From: Flavobacterium sp. N2038
GTDB lineage: Bacteria > Bacteroidota > Bacteroidia > Flavobacteriales > Flavobacteriaceae
Assembly (NCBI RefSeq): GCF_025947185.1
Contig: NZ_CP110001.1
Span: 2,108,001 to 2,172,000 of the forward strand
DNA length: 64,000 nucleotides
Direction of reading: 5' to 3'
Shown one piece after another: positions 42,740-51,419 of the stretch (position 1 is the stretch's first letter; the number at the start of each line of letters is the position of its first letter). The notes below the pieces were generated by a model. That model did not search any database and was not told where the DNA came from. It saw only the letters and a list, made by a program, of their open reading frames with translations. The position numbers and the translations under genes are program-made.

Positions 42740-44218
42740 TTATTGTGCGTCTAATGCCAGAACTAATTCAGGCTGTTTTTTAGGAGCCATTTTTAGAATG
42801 GTATAGTGCATCCAAACCAGACAAATACTTGAAAATAGGAGAATGAAAATCCATGAGCTTGACCAGATTCCGGTTGCAGTCAACAGATATCCGAAGATAA
42901 TTGGGCCGAAGAAACCACCTAAACCGCCAATCATTCCAACCATTCCACCTACAACACCAACTTCTGTTGGGAAATATTCCGGGATATGTTTGTAAACTGC
43001 TGCTTTTCCGATTCCCCAAGAAATCCCAATTAGAATCACCAGAAGCAAAAAGACCCACATATTGGCATCAAATTTTATAACTGTTATGCCTTTTGCTATT
43101 AATTCTTTTTTCGCCACACTTTGATTGTGAGCAACAACCACCTTCTGCCAGCTTGAAGTAGTTGGGAAAATGGTATTTTTGTTTGAGTTTACTGTCTTTT
43201 GTGCAATTGGATATTCTTTATCTCCAACTTTTACGGTTTTGTCGCTGATTTGATTTACGACTCCTTTTTTGGCAGCCAATATTCCCGGGCCTGAAGTCGT
43301 AATTTCCATTTTCGGAATCGCTAATAACGCACTTAAGACTACTGAGGAACTCAATACCCAATACATTACTTTTCTGGCTCCGAATTTATCAGACAAGTAT
43401 CCTCCAAAAGCTCTGATTACACCAGAAGGCAGGCTAAACATCGTTGCAAATAAGCCTCCCATAACTAAACTAGTTTGGTAAACATTCATAAAGTTTGGCA
43501 ATAACCATTGGGAATATGCTACAAAACAACCGAAGACTAAAAAATAGTAAGCCCCAAAACGCCAAACTCTTTCTGATTTTAAAGGTGTAAGCATTTGTGA
43601 AATAGTTTTGGTATTGTTTTCTAATTTTTTGTTTTGTGCGAAAATTAAAAATGCTATTCCAATTATAACTAAAGAAACGGCATAAAGGACAGGGAGTATT
43701 TTCCATCCGTTTTGTGGATCATCAATTGAAAAATGATTTAATAAAGATGGAGCTAAAAAGGTTGTAATGGCAGCTCCGGCATTTCCCATTCCGAAAATTC
43801 CCAAAGCACGTCCCTGCCATTCTTTTGGATACCAGATTGAAGTGTAACCAATTCCGACTGCAAAACTGGTACCTACCATTCCGAAGAAGAAACTAAGTAA
43901 AGCAAACATGGTAAAACTGTTGGCGTAGGGGAGGAGAAACAAGGGGATTGAACTAAGTAATAATAAAAGAGAAAAAACATATTTTCCGCCAAATTTATCT
44001 GTTAGAATTCCGATTGGCAGACGCATTATAGATCCTGTCAGAATTGGAATTCCAAGAAGCCATCCAACCTGAATAACATCCCAGTGGAAAATTCCGTTAT
44101 CGACTAAAAAAGTTACTAAGACCCCGTTTAAGGTCCAGCAGGCAAAGCACACTGTAAAAGCCAATGTGTTCAAAAATAAAATTTTGTGTGATTGCGATAA
44201 TGAGTTTGTATTTTTCAT
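42740..44218 (-). CDS. narK: Nitrate/nitrite transporter, MFS NNP family
   Basis: 492 residues with 12 predicted helices. Family features: LNTLAFTVCFACWTLNGVLV in helix 1, GTSFAVGIGYTSIWYPKEWQGRALGIFGMGNAGAAITTFLAP (nitrate signature) and a second GWGIGKAAVYKHIPEYFP-like block in the C-half (KHIPEYFPTEVGVVGGMVGMIGGLGGFFGP). Between helices 8 and 9 there is an insert of about 75 polar residues (GILAAKKGVVNQISDKTVKV to KELIAKGI), not present in E. coli NarK, probably an external loop. It imports nitrate or exchanges nitrite. The promoter shares the nitrate operator pattern. Confidence 0.92.
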   Translation of the reverse strand: MKNTNSLSQSHKILFLNTLAFTVCFACWTLNGVLVTFLVDNGIFHWDVIQVGWLLGIPILTGSIMRLPIGILTDKFGGKYVFSLLLLLSSIPLFLLPYANSFTMFALLSFFFGMVGTSFAVGIGYTSIWYPKEWQGRALGIFGMGNAGAAITTFLAPSLLNHFSIDDPQNGWKILPVLYAVSLVIIGIAFLIFAQNKKLENNTKTISQMLTPLKSERVWRFGAYYFLVFGCFVAYSQWLLPNFMNVYQTSLVMGGLFATMFSLPSGVIRAFGGYLSDKFGARKVMYWVLSSSVVLSALLAIPKMEITTSGPGILAAKKGVVNQISDKTVKVGDKEYPIAQKTVNSNKNTIFPTTSSWQKVVVAHNQSVAKKELIAKGITVIKFDANMWVFLLLVILIGISWGIGKAAVYKHIPEYFPTEVGVVGGMVGMIGGLGGFFGPIIFGYLLTATGIWSSSWIFILLFSSICLVWMHYTILKMAPKKQPELVLALDAQ

Positions 44219-44236
44219 AGCACTTATATTTTTATG

Positions 44237-44310
44237 TAAAAATAAGTACTATAACTTAGTTAAAACCTGCTAAAACGCAGTTTTCGAAAAATAAATACGT
44301 ATTTATACGT
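44237..44310 (-). promoter_or_regulatory. narK promoter region with two nitrate-type inverted repeats
   Basis: TATTTTTA (44237-44244, minus strand) is a near match to TAnnTTTG and is preceded by AGTACT. AAGTT-ATAG-TACTT (minus, 44244-44257) abuts it exactly as the palindrome abuts the nirB -7 element. Upstream, ACGTA-TTTA-TACGT (44297-44310) is a perfect 5-N4-5 inverted repeat touching the 3' end of the response regulator gene. Confidence 0.6.
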
Positions 44311-44315
44311 AATTT

Positions 44316-44975
44316 TTAGATTAATGAATACTCAGCAGCTTTGTTAGAAAGTTCCATTAAGTTTTTTACTTTCAGTTTTTTCATCAGGTTAAAACGATGC
44401 ACTTCGGCAGTTCGTTTACTGATATCCAGGGCTTCGGCAATTTCTTTGTTTCCTTTTCCGGATAATAAAAGTGTCAGGATTTCTTTTTCTCTTTTAGTAA
44501 TCATCATTTCTTCTCCTAAATTTTGTTTAGGTTCTAATGATGCTGATGAATTTGTCAGTTGGCCAATTAGAATAGAAGAGATATCTCCGCTAAAATATTT
44601 TCCTCCGCCAGAAACAACATGCAGTGCTTTTAAGAATTCTTCTTTGCTTGAACCTTTTAGTAAATAACCGTCGGCCCCTGCTTTTATTGATTTCAAGACA
44701 TATTCTTCAGACTCATGCATCGAAAGCATGATGATTTTTACATTATTATTCTCGTTTCTAAGTTTTTCTACTACTTCTATACCGGTTAAGTTTGGCATAC
44801 GAATATCTACTATAAGTAAATCAGGTTTAGTTGCTGCAACAACCTCAAGCGCATCGGCACCATCAATAGCTTCGCCTGCAACCTCGATGTTTGCTTCGTT
44901 TTCTAATAAAGATTTGATTCCGTCTCTAACAAAAACATGGTCATCTGCCAGCACTACACGAATGATATTACTCAT
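44316..44975 (-). CDS. NarL/FixJ-type response regulator
   Basis: 219 residues. The receiver domain (residues 1-120) has the acidic pair in VVLADDHVFVRDG, the phosphoacceptor Asp in DLLIVDIRMPNLTGIEV and the switch Thr/Ser and Lys (IIMLSMHESE, LLKGSSKEEF). The C-terminal LuxR helix-turn-helix is ITKREKEILTLLLSGKGNKEIAEALDISKRTAEVHRFNLMKKL. It activates or represses genes once phosphorylated. It lies between narK and the NarX-like kinase gene, so nitrate or nitrite control is the probable task. Its promoter region (about 44995-45050) contains TACGTA half-sites. Confidence 0.93.
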   Translation of the reverse strand: MSNIIRVVLADDHVFVRDGIKSLLENEANIEVAGEAIDGADALEVVAATKPDLLIVDIRMPNLTGIEVVEKLRNENNNVKIIMLSMHESEEYVLKSIKAGADGYLLKGSSKEEFLKALHVVSGGGKYFSGDISSILIGQLTNSSASLEPKQNLGEEMMITKREKEILTLLLSGKGNKEIAEALDISKRTAEVHRFNLMKKLKVKNLMELSNKAAEYSLI

Positions 44976-45266
44976 AGTTTACTTAATTTTGATTCTGAAT
45001 TTTTACGTATATTCATCTAAAAGGAAGATGCTAATATACGTACTTTTTTGATTTAAAATTCCAATTTTTTGAAATTCCAAATTCCAGTATTAAAAAATCA
45101 TTAGAAATCCTTGGCATAAATTCCAATATTAAAATTTCTAATGTTGGCTCGCCCAAATAAATTAGATAATTAGAAAATGTGGTAATTAGATAATTTTTTA
45201 AGAAGCTATGCAATTATCTAATTATCAAATTTTCTAATTGACACCTTACCAAATTGCCACATTATC
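44976..45266. other. AT-rich spacer between kinase and response regulator genes
   Basis: No gene. It holds TATACGTA half-sites (about 45007-45041) likely belonging to the response regulator promoter. At 45060-45260 are short direct and inverted AT-rich repeats (AATTCCAATTTTTTGAAATTCCAAATTCC; TTAGATAATTAGAAAATG / CAATTATCTAATTATCAAATT) typical of intergenic filler of this genome. Confidence 0.5.
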
Positions 45267-47075
45267 TCATTTAAGAATAGGAATATTAAAGGTAATTCTG
45301 GTTCCTTCTCCGGGAATAGAGTTCATGAAAACGCGGCCGTTTATATATTGGATTCTTTCTTTCATAAATAAAAGTCCCATTCCGGATTCACTGTTTCGTT
45401 TTTTATCAACTGAATTTATATCGAAACCTTTTCCATTGTCATCAACGATAATACTTAAAAGGGTATCACTATGTGAAAGCTGGACAATAATATGTGATGA
45501 TTCGGCATATTTTATGGCGTTGTTGATGGCTTCCTGGGTGAGACGATAAATGTTGATTTCGATCAGGGAATCTAAACGCTGGTCAAAATCGGTTTTGTTG
45601 TAAAAAAGAATTTCTTTTCCGGTAAGTTTAGAAAGTTCCTGAGTCAGTTTTGAAAGTGAAGAAACGATTCCGTGATCGCTTAATTCCGGAGGCATTAAGT
45701 TGAAAGTTGCTGTACGGACACCTTTTATAATGTCAAGTGAAAGTTTCTTTAAATACTCAATTTTTTGTGCTGATTTTTCTTTGTCATCGAGATTGATACT
45801 TTCTAAACTGAATTTTAAACCTGTCAGCATTTGGCCAATTCCGTCATGAATTTCTTTGGCAATTCGGTTTTGTTCGTTTTCCTGATTTTCGACAATTTTG
45901 CTTGAAATGATCTTTTGCTGATTGATTTTTTCGGTCGTGTTTTCAAGATTCAAACGTTCGACTTCACGCTGTGCTTTTTTTCGTTCGGTGATGTTGAAAC
46001 AAACAATCAGAAGTTCGAGTTCGTCTTTTTTGATCATTACGGGAACCATTGATAAATCAAGCCAAATGGTTTGATCTTCTTTGTTTAAAATCTTGACTTC
46101 GCCTTGCCAGCCACTTCTTTGTTTTTCGAAAATAATGCGGTCAAAATTGGTTTGTTCTTTTTCATCAACAGTTAAAACCTCGGAGAATTTTTTATTGGAT
46201 GAAAATTTGGTATAATTAAGAAGTTTGGCAAATTTTTCTCCAATATGAATGATCGAACCGTCTGGTGAAATTCGGCAATACAATAAAGTATTTTCCATTG
46301 CATAATTGAGCGATTTTAATTCTTTTACGGAGTTTTCTTTGATTTCGCTTATAATTTCGGTGTCGTAAGCGAGTTTTAAAGCTTTCTTTTCAGACGATAA
46401 AAGTTTAGCAATTAATTTCTCAATCTTTTTATTGGTTGGTTTGAAAATGAAGAAAAATTCTAAAAGCAGGACAAGTAAAGTAAAACCGAAAATCCAGTAT
46501 TCTATTCGACGTTGTTCTGTTACTTTTTCGTGCGCTTCAAGATCATATTGCGTTACAATCTGATTCATTTTTGAAAGGAAAGAACCTTCGTTTTCTAAAA
46601 TTGTATTTACTAGTTTTTGATTTTCTGAGGATTGTTTTTTCAGTTTTAAATCCAATAAAAACGAATCTGTTGTTTGTGCAATTTTATTGAAAATCGGATT
46701 GATTTCCAGATATAATTTGTTGAGTGTTTCTGATTTTTCTTTTGGAAAAGCCAAACTGTCGCTGCCATTTTCTAGCGCGTTTTGGTTTTTTTTCCAAAGT
46801 GATAAAACAGCTTGTAAATGCGATATTTGTTCGGCAGAAGCGGTATCAGAAACGTAATGTAAAATGAGTACTTCTTTGACAATTTTCTGACTCAGCATTC
46901 TTTGCTTACCAGAAAAATTAATAATCTTAGAATCGCTTAACTGCTGATTCAGATTGTATTGAACTAAAATTTGACTGATAATTATAGTTATGGCAATAGT
47001 AAGAAGTGCAAAAAAATACAGTCGTCGTAAATTTTTGAAAGTGATTTTATCTCCTTCCTGATTGCTTTTCTTCAT
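45267..47075 (-). CDS. NarX-like sensor histidine kinase with PilJ-type sensor and PAS domain
   Basis: 602 residues. A helix at about 20-40 (LYFFALLTIAITIIISQIL) and another near 215 frame a periplasmic four-helix sensor that begins INFSGKQRMLSQKIVKEVLILHY, the PilJ/NarX-NIT motif that in NarX binds nitrate. After the second helix a PAS domain (about 270-380: MENTLLYCRISPDGSIIHIGEKFAKLLNYT) precedes a HisKA_3 dimerisation domain with the phospho-His in NRIAKEIHDGIGQMLTGLKFSLE and a HATPase (DDNGKGFDI, GMGLLFMKERI). It should phosphorylate the LuxR-type regulator downstream. Nitrate as ligand is inferred from the motif and context. Confidence 0.92.
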   Translation of the reverse strand: MKKSNQEGDKITFKNLRRLYFFALLTIAITIIISQILVQYNLNQQLSDSKIINFSGKQRMLSQKIVKEVLILHYVSDTASAEQISHLQAVLSLWKKNQNALENGSDSLAFPKEKSETLNKLYLEINPIFNKIAQTTDSFLLDLKLKKQSSENQKLVNTILENEGSFLSKMNQIVTQYDLEAHEKVTEQRRIEYWIFGFTLLVLLLEFFFIFKPTNKKIEKLIAKLLSSEKKALKLAYDTEIISEIKENSVKELKSLNYAMENTLLYCRISPDGSIIHIGEKFAKLLNYTKFSSNKKFSEVLTVDEKEQTNFDRIIFEKQRSGWQGEVKILNKEDQTIWLDLSMVPVMIKKDELELLIVCFNITERKKAQREVERLNLENTTEKINQQKIISSKIVENQENEQNRIAKEIHDGIGQMLTGLKFSLESINLDDKEKSAQKIEYLKKLSLDIIKGVRTATFNLMPPELSDHGIVSSLSKLTQELSKLTGKEILFYNKTDFDQRLDSLIEINIYRLTQEAINNAIKYAESSHIIVQLSHSDTLLSIIVDDNGKGFDINSVDKKRNSESGMGLLFMKERIQYINGRVFMNSIPGEGTRITFNIPILK

Positions 47076-47081
47076 ACGAAT

Positions 47082-47666
47082 TTATAATCCTAAAGAAGTT
47101 TTTATAAGGTTTAAATTTTCTTCAGAATAATTAATTTTTAAGGCTTCCTGATGTCCTTTATCGGACATTTTATCCCAGGTTTTTTTGATGATGTTTTTTA
47201 GTTTTTCTTCATCGTGTTTGTGAACGAAAGGTTCTAAATAATATTCAAGGAAAACTAGGCAAATTACATCTTCTAATAATTGTGTTTCGTGATCTTTTTT
47301 AAGTAATTTTTTCTCTATTAAAAAGGAAACGCGATCGATGAAAGTCTGGTCATAACCAGCTTTTTTAAGAATTTCGGCAGTAGTTTTTGCGTGGAATTTT
47401 TTCAATTCTTCTCTCCATTTTAAATAACCCACACGATCCATTGGGTATGATTCGCGAGCGACTTTCCATCGGCAGATGTGCTGTGCTTTTGACGCAATCT
47501 GAATTTCTTCTGATGCTTCGGGTTCAAACTGCATCAGTTTTTCGTACATCCTGTTTGAATACAATAATTCTTTTGGATATTCTTTGTTTTGGTCCGTTTC
47601 GATGTTTGGATCTTGTGCGTTTTCAGCATCAATCCACTCGCTTGCTTTTTGAAAAGGTGTAGTCAT
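47082..47666 (-). CDS. DUF4202 family protein
   Basis: 194 residues, matching DUF4202 through the start (FQKASEWIDAENAQDPN), the middle (ELLYSNRMYEKLMQFEPEASEEIQIASKAQHICRWKVARESYPMDRVGYLKWREELKKFHA) and LLEDVICLVFLEYYLEPF. Helical, with conserved His and Asp suggesting an HD-like metal-binding fold. DUF4202 genes are often neighbours of nitrite reductase or sulfite-related genes; biochemical function unknown. The kinase gene begins 6 bases after its stop, so both are one operon. Confidence 0.85.
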   Translation of the reverse strand: MTTPFQKASEWIDAENAQDPNIETDQNKEYPKELLYSNRMYEKLMQFEPEASEEIQIASKAQHICRWKVARESYPMDRVGYLKWREELKKFHAKTTAEILKKAGYDQTFIDRVSFLIEKKLLKKDHETQLLEDVICLVFLEYYLEPFVHKHDEEKLKNIIKKTWDKMSDKGHQEALKINYSEENLNLIKTSLGL

Positions 47667-48028
47667 TTTTTGGTTTGATAATAGAATTTCAAAGATACGG
47701 AATTAAGTTTTTTTTCGCCACGAATTTCACGAATTAGCACGAATTATTGTTTTTGTTTTTTGCCACAGATTAGAGGATTTTTTGGATTTAATCTTATGTG
47801 AATTTTTTTTCGCCACGAATTTCACGAACTAGCACGAATTATTGTTTTGTTTTTTTTGCCACAGATTAAAGGATTTTTTGGATTTAATCTGGTGTTAAGT
47901 TTTTTTTCGTCACGAATTTCACTTATTAAATTAGTGTAATTTGTGAAATTGCTTCGCCTGTTCGCTATTGCTCGGGTCGTGGCAAACAATTTTAATCCTT
48001 TTAATCTGTGTAATCTGTGGCCTATAAA
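47667..48028. repeat. Cluster of GCCACGAATTTCACGAATTAGCACG repeats
   Basis: No gene. Two direct copies of CGCCACGAATTTCACGAA plus GCCACAGATTA..GGATTTTTTGGATTTAATCT (about 47718-47892) and a third, partly inverted portion (about 47908-48026, ending ATCTGTGTAATCTGTGGCC) fill the space between nirD and the DUF4202 gene. Together they can form long stems and may isolate the two transcripts. Confidence 0.8.
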
Positions 48029-48406
48029 TTAGTCTGCAAATCCAACAAAGACTTCGTTTTCAACTACTTTAATCGGATAGGTTGCAATTTTGAAATCGTC
48101 GCCATTTAGGTTTGAGCCGTCCATTAATGAAAAAGTCTTTTTATGCATTGGGCAGGCAATTTTTGGGATATCATCTACAGATCCCGTCATTCCTCTTGAA
48201 AGCACCATTTCCATTTTATGTGGACAGGCATTTTGACATGCATACCATTCGTTACGACGAGCGAAATTGAAAATCGCGATTTGTTTGTTTTTGTATTTGA
48301 TGCATCCGCCTCTGTTTGTTGGAAAATCTTCTACTTTACCGGCTTTGAACCAAATTGTAGCATCGTTTGCGTGAACCGTTTCGTATTGATTTAAGATTTC
48401 TTCCAT
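48029..48406 (-). CDS. nirD: Nitrite reductase small subunit (Rieske-type)
   Basis: 125 residues from ATG 48406. The frame is open to 48550, but that extension crosses a stem-loop and the A-rich context TTATCAAA before 48406 fits a start. NirD-type Rieske fold, with WFKAGKVEDFPTNRGGCIKYKNKQIAIFNF. The pairs CPH (in NACPHKMEM) and CPMH (in IACPMHKKTF) are complete [2Fe-2S] Rieske ligands, whereas many NirD proteins lack them. It is the small subunit for NirB in the reduction of nitrite to ammonium. Same strand as nirB, after a 226-base spacer. Confidence 0.92.
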   Translation of the reverse strand: MEEILNQYETVHANDATIWFKAGKVEDFPTNRGGCIKYKNKQIAIFNFARRNEWYACQNACPHKMEMVLSRGMTGSVDDIPKIACPMHKKTFSLMDGSNLNGDDFKIATYPIKVVENEVFVGFAD

Positions 48407-48632
48407 TTTGATAAGTTTTGGTTTCCTGTTTCTTAGCCCTCTTTTTACAATCATGAGAGTTATGATGGCGCAGTAAAAAAGAGGGTAAGAAGGACAGCAA
48501 ACGTTTAATGATTTTTTTTCTTTTTTTGGAGCTTTATGGTGTTTTGCCACGAAGGCGCAAAGACGCTAAGTTTTTTTTCTTTAAGTTTTTTTTATTTTGA
48601 CTTTGAGACTTTGTGTCTTTGTGGCATTTTTT
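48407..48632 (-). promoter_or_regulatory. nirB-nirD spacer with long-range stem and REP-like sequence
   Basis: CCCTCTTTTTAC (48437-48448) pairs with GTAAAAAAGAGGG (48473-48485) around a 24-base loop. It can fold in the nirBD transcript just ahead of nirD and may set the nirB:nirD ratio. Nearer nirB, GCCACGAAGGCGCAAAGACGCTAAG (48546-48570) and CTTTGAGACTTTGTGTCTTTGTGGC (about 48601-48625) form an inverted, REP-like element. Confidence 0.55.
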
Positions 48633-51146
48633 TTAAGACCAAGCTTTTGGCATTTTTTGATCTCTTAGCGGAACAAAAACGACGTTATCGTCTTTTTCGT
48701 CTGAGTTTATAAAGTGATTGAAACGTTTTAATAATCTTGGTTTTTCCAGAACTTGTTTCCATTCGCATTCGAAAGTATTTACTAAAGTTTGCATCTCAGC
48801 TTCAAGCGTTTCGCAGATTCCTAAACTGTCTTCGATAATGACTTCTTTCAAATATTCTAAGCCGCCATCCAGTTTTTCTAACCAGGTTGAAGTTCGAATC
48901 AGCGGTCCAGCAGTACGGATGTAATACATTAAGAATCTGTCCATGTATTTTATTACGGTTTCTTTATCTATTTTTTCGGCTAATAAAACGGCGTGTTTTG
49001 GGTTTGCACCACCGTTTCCGGCAATGTATAAATTCCAGCCACCTTCAACCGCTATCAAACCGAAATCTTTTCCTCGGGCTTCCGCGCATTCGCGAATGCA
49101 GGCCGAAACTCCGCCTTTTAATTTATGTGGAGAACGAATTCCTTTGTATCTGTTTTCAAGTTCGATGGCAAATCCGGCGCTGTCGTCCATTCCGTAACGG
49201 CACCAGGCATTTCCAACACAGCTTTTTACCGCACGAAGGGATTTTCCGTAAGCGTGACCGCTTTCAAAACCGTTATCGATTAAGATTTTCCAGATTTTAG
49301 GCAAGTCACTCAAATGCGCACCAAATAAATCAACTCTTTGCGCTCCAGTAATTTTGGTGTATAAATCGAATTGTTTGGCAACTTCACCAATTACAATTAG
49401 TTTCTCTGCTGTAATCTCACCTCCGGCAACTCTTGGAACTACAGAATAAGTTCCATTTCGTTGAATGTTGGCTAGAAATCTATCGTTTGTATCTTGAGTT
49501 GTAACATGTTTGTTTGCTGTATCGTTGTAAATACTGGAGAAAATGGATGCTACAACAGGTTTACAAACTTCACAGCCATCGCCTTTTCCGTGATGATCAA
49601 TTACATCATAAAAGTTCTCGTATTTATTGATTTTTACTAAATCAAATAATTCCTGACGATTATAATTGAAATGTTCGCAGATAACTTCTTTTACTTCTTT
49701 TCCTAAAGATTTTTGAGTGGCTTTTACTAAATCTGAAACCATTGGTTTACAACCTCCACAACCAGAAGTTGCTTTGGTTGCTTTAACGATATCTGATAAT
49801 GAAGCACAACTTTCGTCTAAAATTTTACAGCAGATAGCGCCTTTGGTCACATTTTCGCACGAACAAATTACGGCTGTGTCCGGCAAATCCATAACGCTTC
49901 CTAAAGAAGAACCTTCAGAACCATCGCGAGAACCCAAAATTAAATCTTCTGGATTTTTTGGTAATGCCATTGCGTTGCTGTAAATCTGGAAAAGCGAATT
50001 GTAATCGCTGGAGTCTCCAACTAAAATTCCGCCTAAAAGCGTTTTAGAATCTTTGGTTACGTTGATTCTTTTGTAGATGCCACTTAGTTTATTTTCATAA
50101 ATAATAGCCGTTACATTTTCGTTTTCGATAAAAGGATCACCAAAACTCGCAACTTCAACACCAATTAATTTCAATTGTGTCGACATATCGATGGTTTCTC
50201 TCATGGTCTTAGAGCCATTTAAGATTTGCTCAGCAGCAACGTCGGCCATTTCGTAACCCGGAGCGACAAGCCCATATATGTTATGATTGTAAAGTGCCGC
50301 TTCGCCTATGGCAAAAATAGAAGGATCTGATGTCTGCATTTGATTGTTTACCACAATTCCGCCTCTTACGCCGACTTCAAGTCCTGAAACTCTTGCCAGT
50401 TCGTCACGAGGTTTAATTCCGGCAGATATAACCAACATGTCTACTTTTAACAATTCTTCGTTCGCAAACATCATTCCTGTTATGTTTTCCTTTCCATCAA
50501 TATATTGCGTTGCTTTGTTAAGATGAATTCCGATATTTAATTCTTCAATTTTTGACTGAAGCATATCGCTCGCGCCCTGATCCAGTTGTCTAGGCATTAA
50601 ACGTGGTGCGAATTCTACCACATGCGGATTCAATCCTAAGTCTCTAACTGCTTTTGCTGCTTCAAGACCCAATAAACCGCCTCCTAAAACCGCGGCTTCT
50701 GTTGCTCCTTTTTGTTTTATTTTTTTTGCGTAGGCCATAATAGCGTCCAGATCCTCGATGGTTCTGTATACAAAGACACCTTCTTTTTCTACACCTTCAA
50801 TTGGTGGCACAAAAGCCGAAGAGCCTGTTGCCAAAACTAAGTAGTCGTACGTATGTGTTTTGCCTAAATGTGTATGTATTGTTTTTTCATCACGATTTAT
50901 ATCTGTAATTAGCTCAGCTGTATTTAGAATAATATTGTTTTCTGTGTACCATTCAGTAGTTGATAATGATAAATCATCTGCTGTTTTTCCTCCAAAGTAC
51001 TCACTTAAGTGAACTCGGTCGTAAGCGCGTCTTGGCTCTTCACCAAATACAGTTATCTGATACTTTTCCTGTCCTGATTTTGCAACAAACTTTTCGCAAA
51101 ATTTATAACCAACCATGCCGTTTCCAACTACTATTACTTTAATCAT
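48633..51146 (-). CDS. nirB: Nitrite reductase [NAD(P)H] large subunit
   Basis: 837 residues, full length. N-terminal FAD/NAD(P)H oxidoreductase (VIVVGNGMVGYKFCEKFV, AAVLGGGLLGLEAAKAVRDLG, PSIFAIGEAALYNH), then a BFD-like [2Fe-2S] domain (CSCENVTKGAICCKIL...SGCGGCKPMV) plus a second similar Cys-rich stretch (GDGCEVCKPVV). The C-terminal siroheme/[4Fe-4S] reductase domain has SCVGNAWCRYGMDDS and ACIRECAEARGKDFGLIAV. It reduces nitrite to ammonium in the cytoplasm with siroheme from CobA. Its promoter carries the best copy of the shared operator. Confidence 0.95.
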   Translation of the reverse strand: MIKVIVVGNGMVGYKFCEKFVAKSGQEKYQITVFGEEPRRAYDRVHLSEYFGGKTADDLSLSTTEWYTENNIILNTAELITDINRDEKTIHTHLGKTHTYDYLVLATGSSAFVPPIEGVEKEGVFVYRTIEDLDAIMAYAKKIKQKGATEAAVLGGGLLGLEAAKAVRDLGLNPHVVEFAPRLMPRQLDQGASDMLQSKIEELNIGIHLNKATQYIDGKENITGMMFANEELLKVDMLVISAGIKPRDELARVSGLEVGVRGGIVVNNQMQTSDPSIFAIGEAALYNHNIYGLVAPGYEMADVAAEQILNGSKTMRETIDMSTQLKLIGVEVASFGDPFIENENVTAIIYENKLSGIYKRINVTKDSKTLLGGILVGDSSDYNSLFQIYSNAMALPKNPEDLILGSRDGSEGSSLGSVMDLPDTAVICSCENVTKGAICCKILDESCASLSDIVKATKATSGCGGCKPMVSDLVKATQKSLGKEVKEVICEHFNYNRQELFDLVKINKYENFYDVIDHHGKGDGCEVCKPVVASIFSSIYNDTANKHVTTQDTNDRFLANIQRNGTYSVVPRVAGGEITAEKLIVIGEVAKQFDLYTKITGAQRVDLFGAHLSDLPKIWKILIDNGFESGHAYGKSLRAVKSCVGNAWCRYGMDDSAGFAIELENRYKGIRSPHKLKGGVSACIRECAEARGKDFGLIAVEGGWNLYIAGNGGANPKHAVLLAEKIDKETVIKYMDRFLMYYIRTAGPLIRTSTWLEKLDGGLEYLKEVIIEDSLGICETLEAEMQTLVNTFECEWKQVLEKPRLLKRFNHFINSDEKDDNVVFVPLRDQKMPKAWS

Positions 51147-51172
51147 GATTTCTTTAATTAAGTATTACTACG

Positions 51173-51195
51173 CAAATATAAGTATTTGTACTTAT
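51173..51195 (-). promoter_or_regulatory. nirB promoter with perfect ATAAGTA-N4-TACTTAT palindrome
   Basis: TATATTTG (51173-51180, minus strand) is a perfect TAnnTTTG element. It is overlapped by an 18-base inverted repeat ATAAGTA-TTTG-TACTTAT (51178-51195, plus strand). The minus-strand AAATACTTATATTTG is identical to the moeA promoter. The heptamer TACTTAT also fits the NarL consensus TACYYMT. Confidence 0.7.
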
Positions 51196-51419
51196 ATTAA
51201 TACGTATTTTTTTTATTTTTTATCTAGGAATAAAGTTTTTACTTCTAAGTATTTTGTAAAATCTTTTACTTAGCACGGCTTTAGAATGAATTGAATATTC
51301 TATATTTTTTTAAATTTGAAAAGATTCTAAATAGGCATTTCAAAAAAATATTGTAAATTCATAAGAATTTTAGGGTGTTTTTTATAGTGAAGCACATTTT
51401 TAAATAGAAATCAAATCTT

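Noticed and set aside
47718..48026. Possible CRISPR-like or integrated element between nirD and DUF4202
   Set aside because: The repeats belong to the dispersed CACGAATT family, have no uniform spacer and no cas or transposase gene nearby.
48407..48550. N-terminal extension of NirD
   Set aside because: It reads through a stem-loop, has low similarity to any NirD, and ATG 48406 gives a normal-length subunit.
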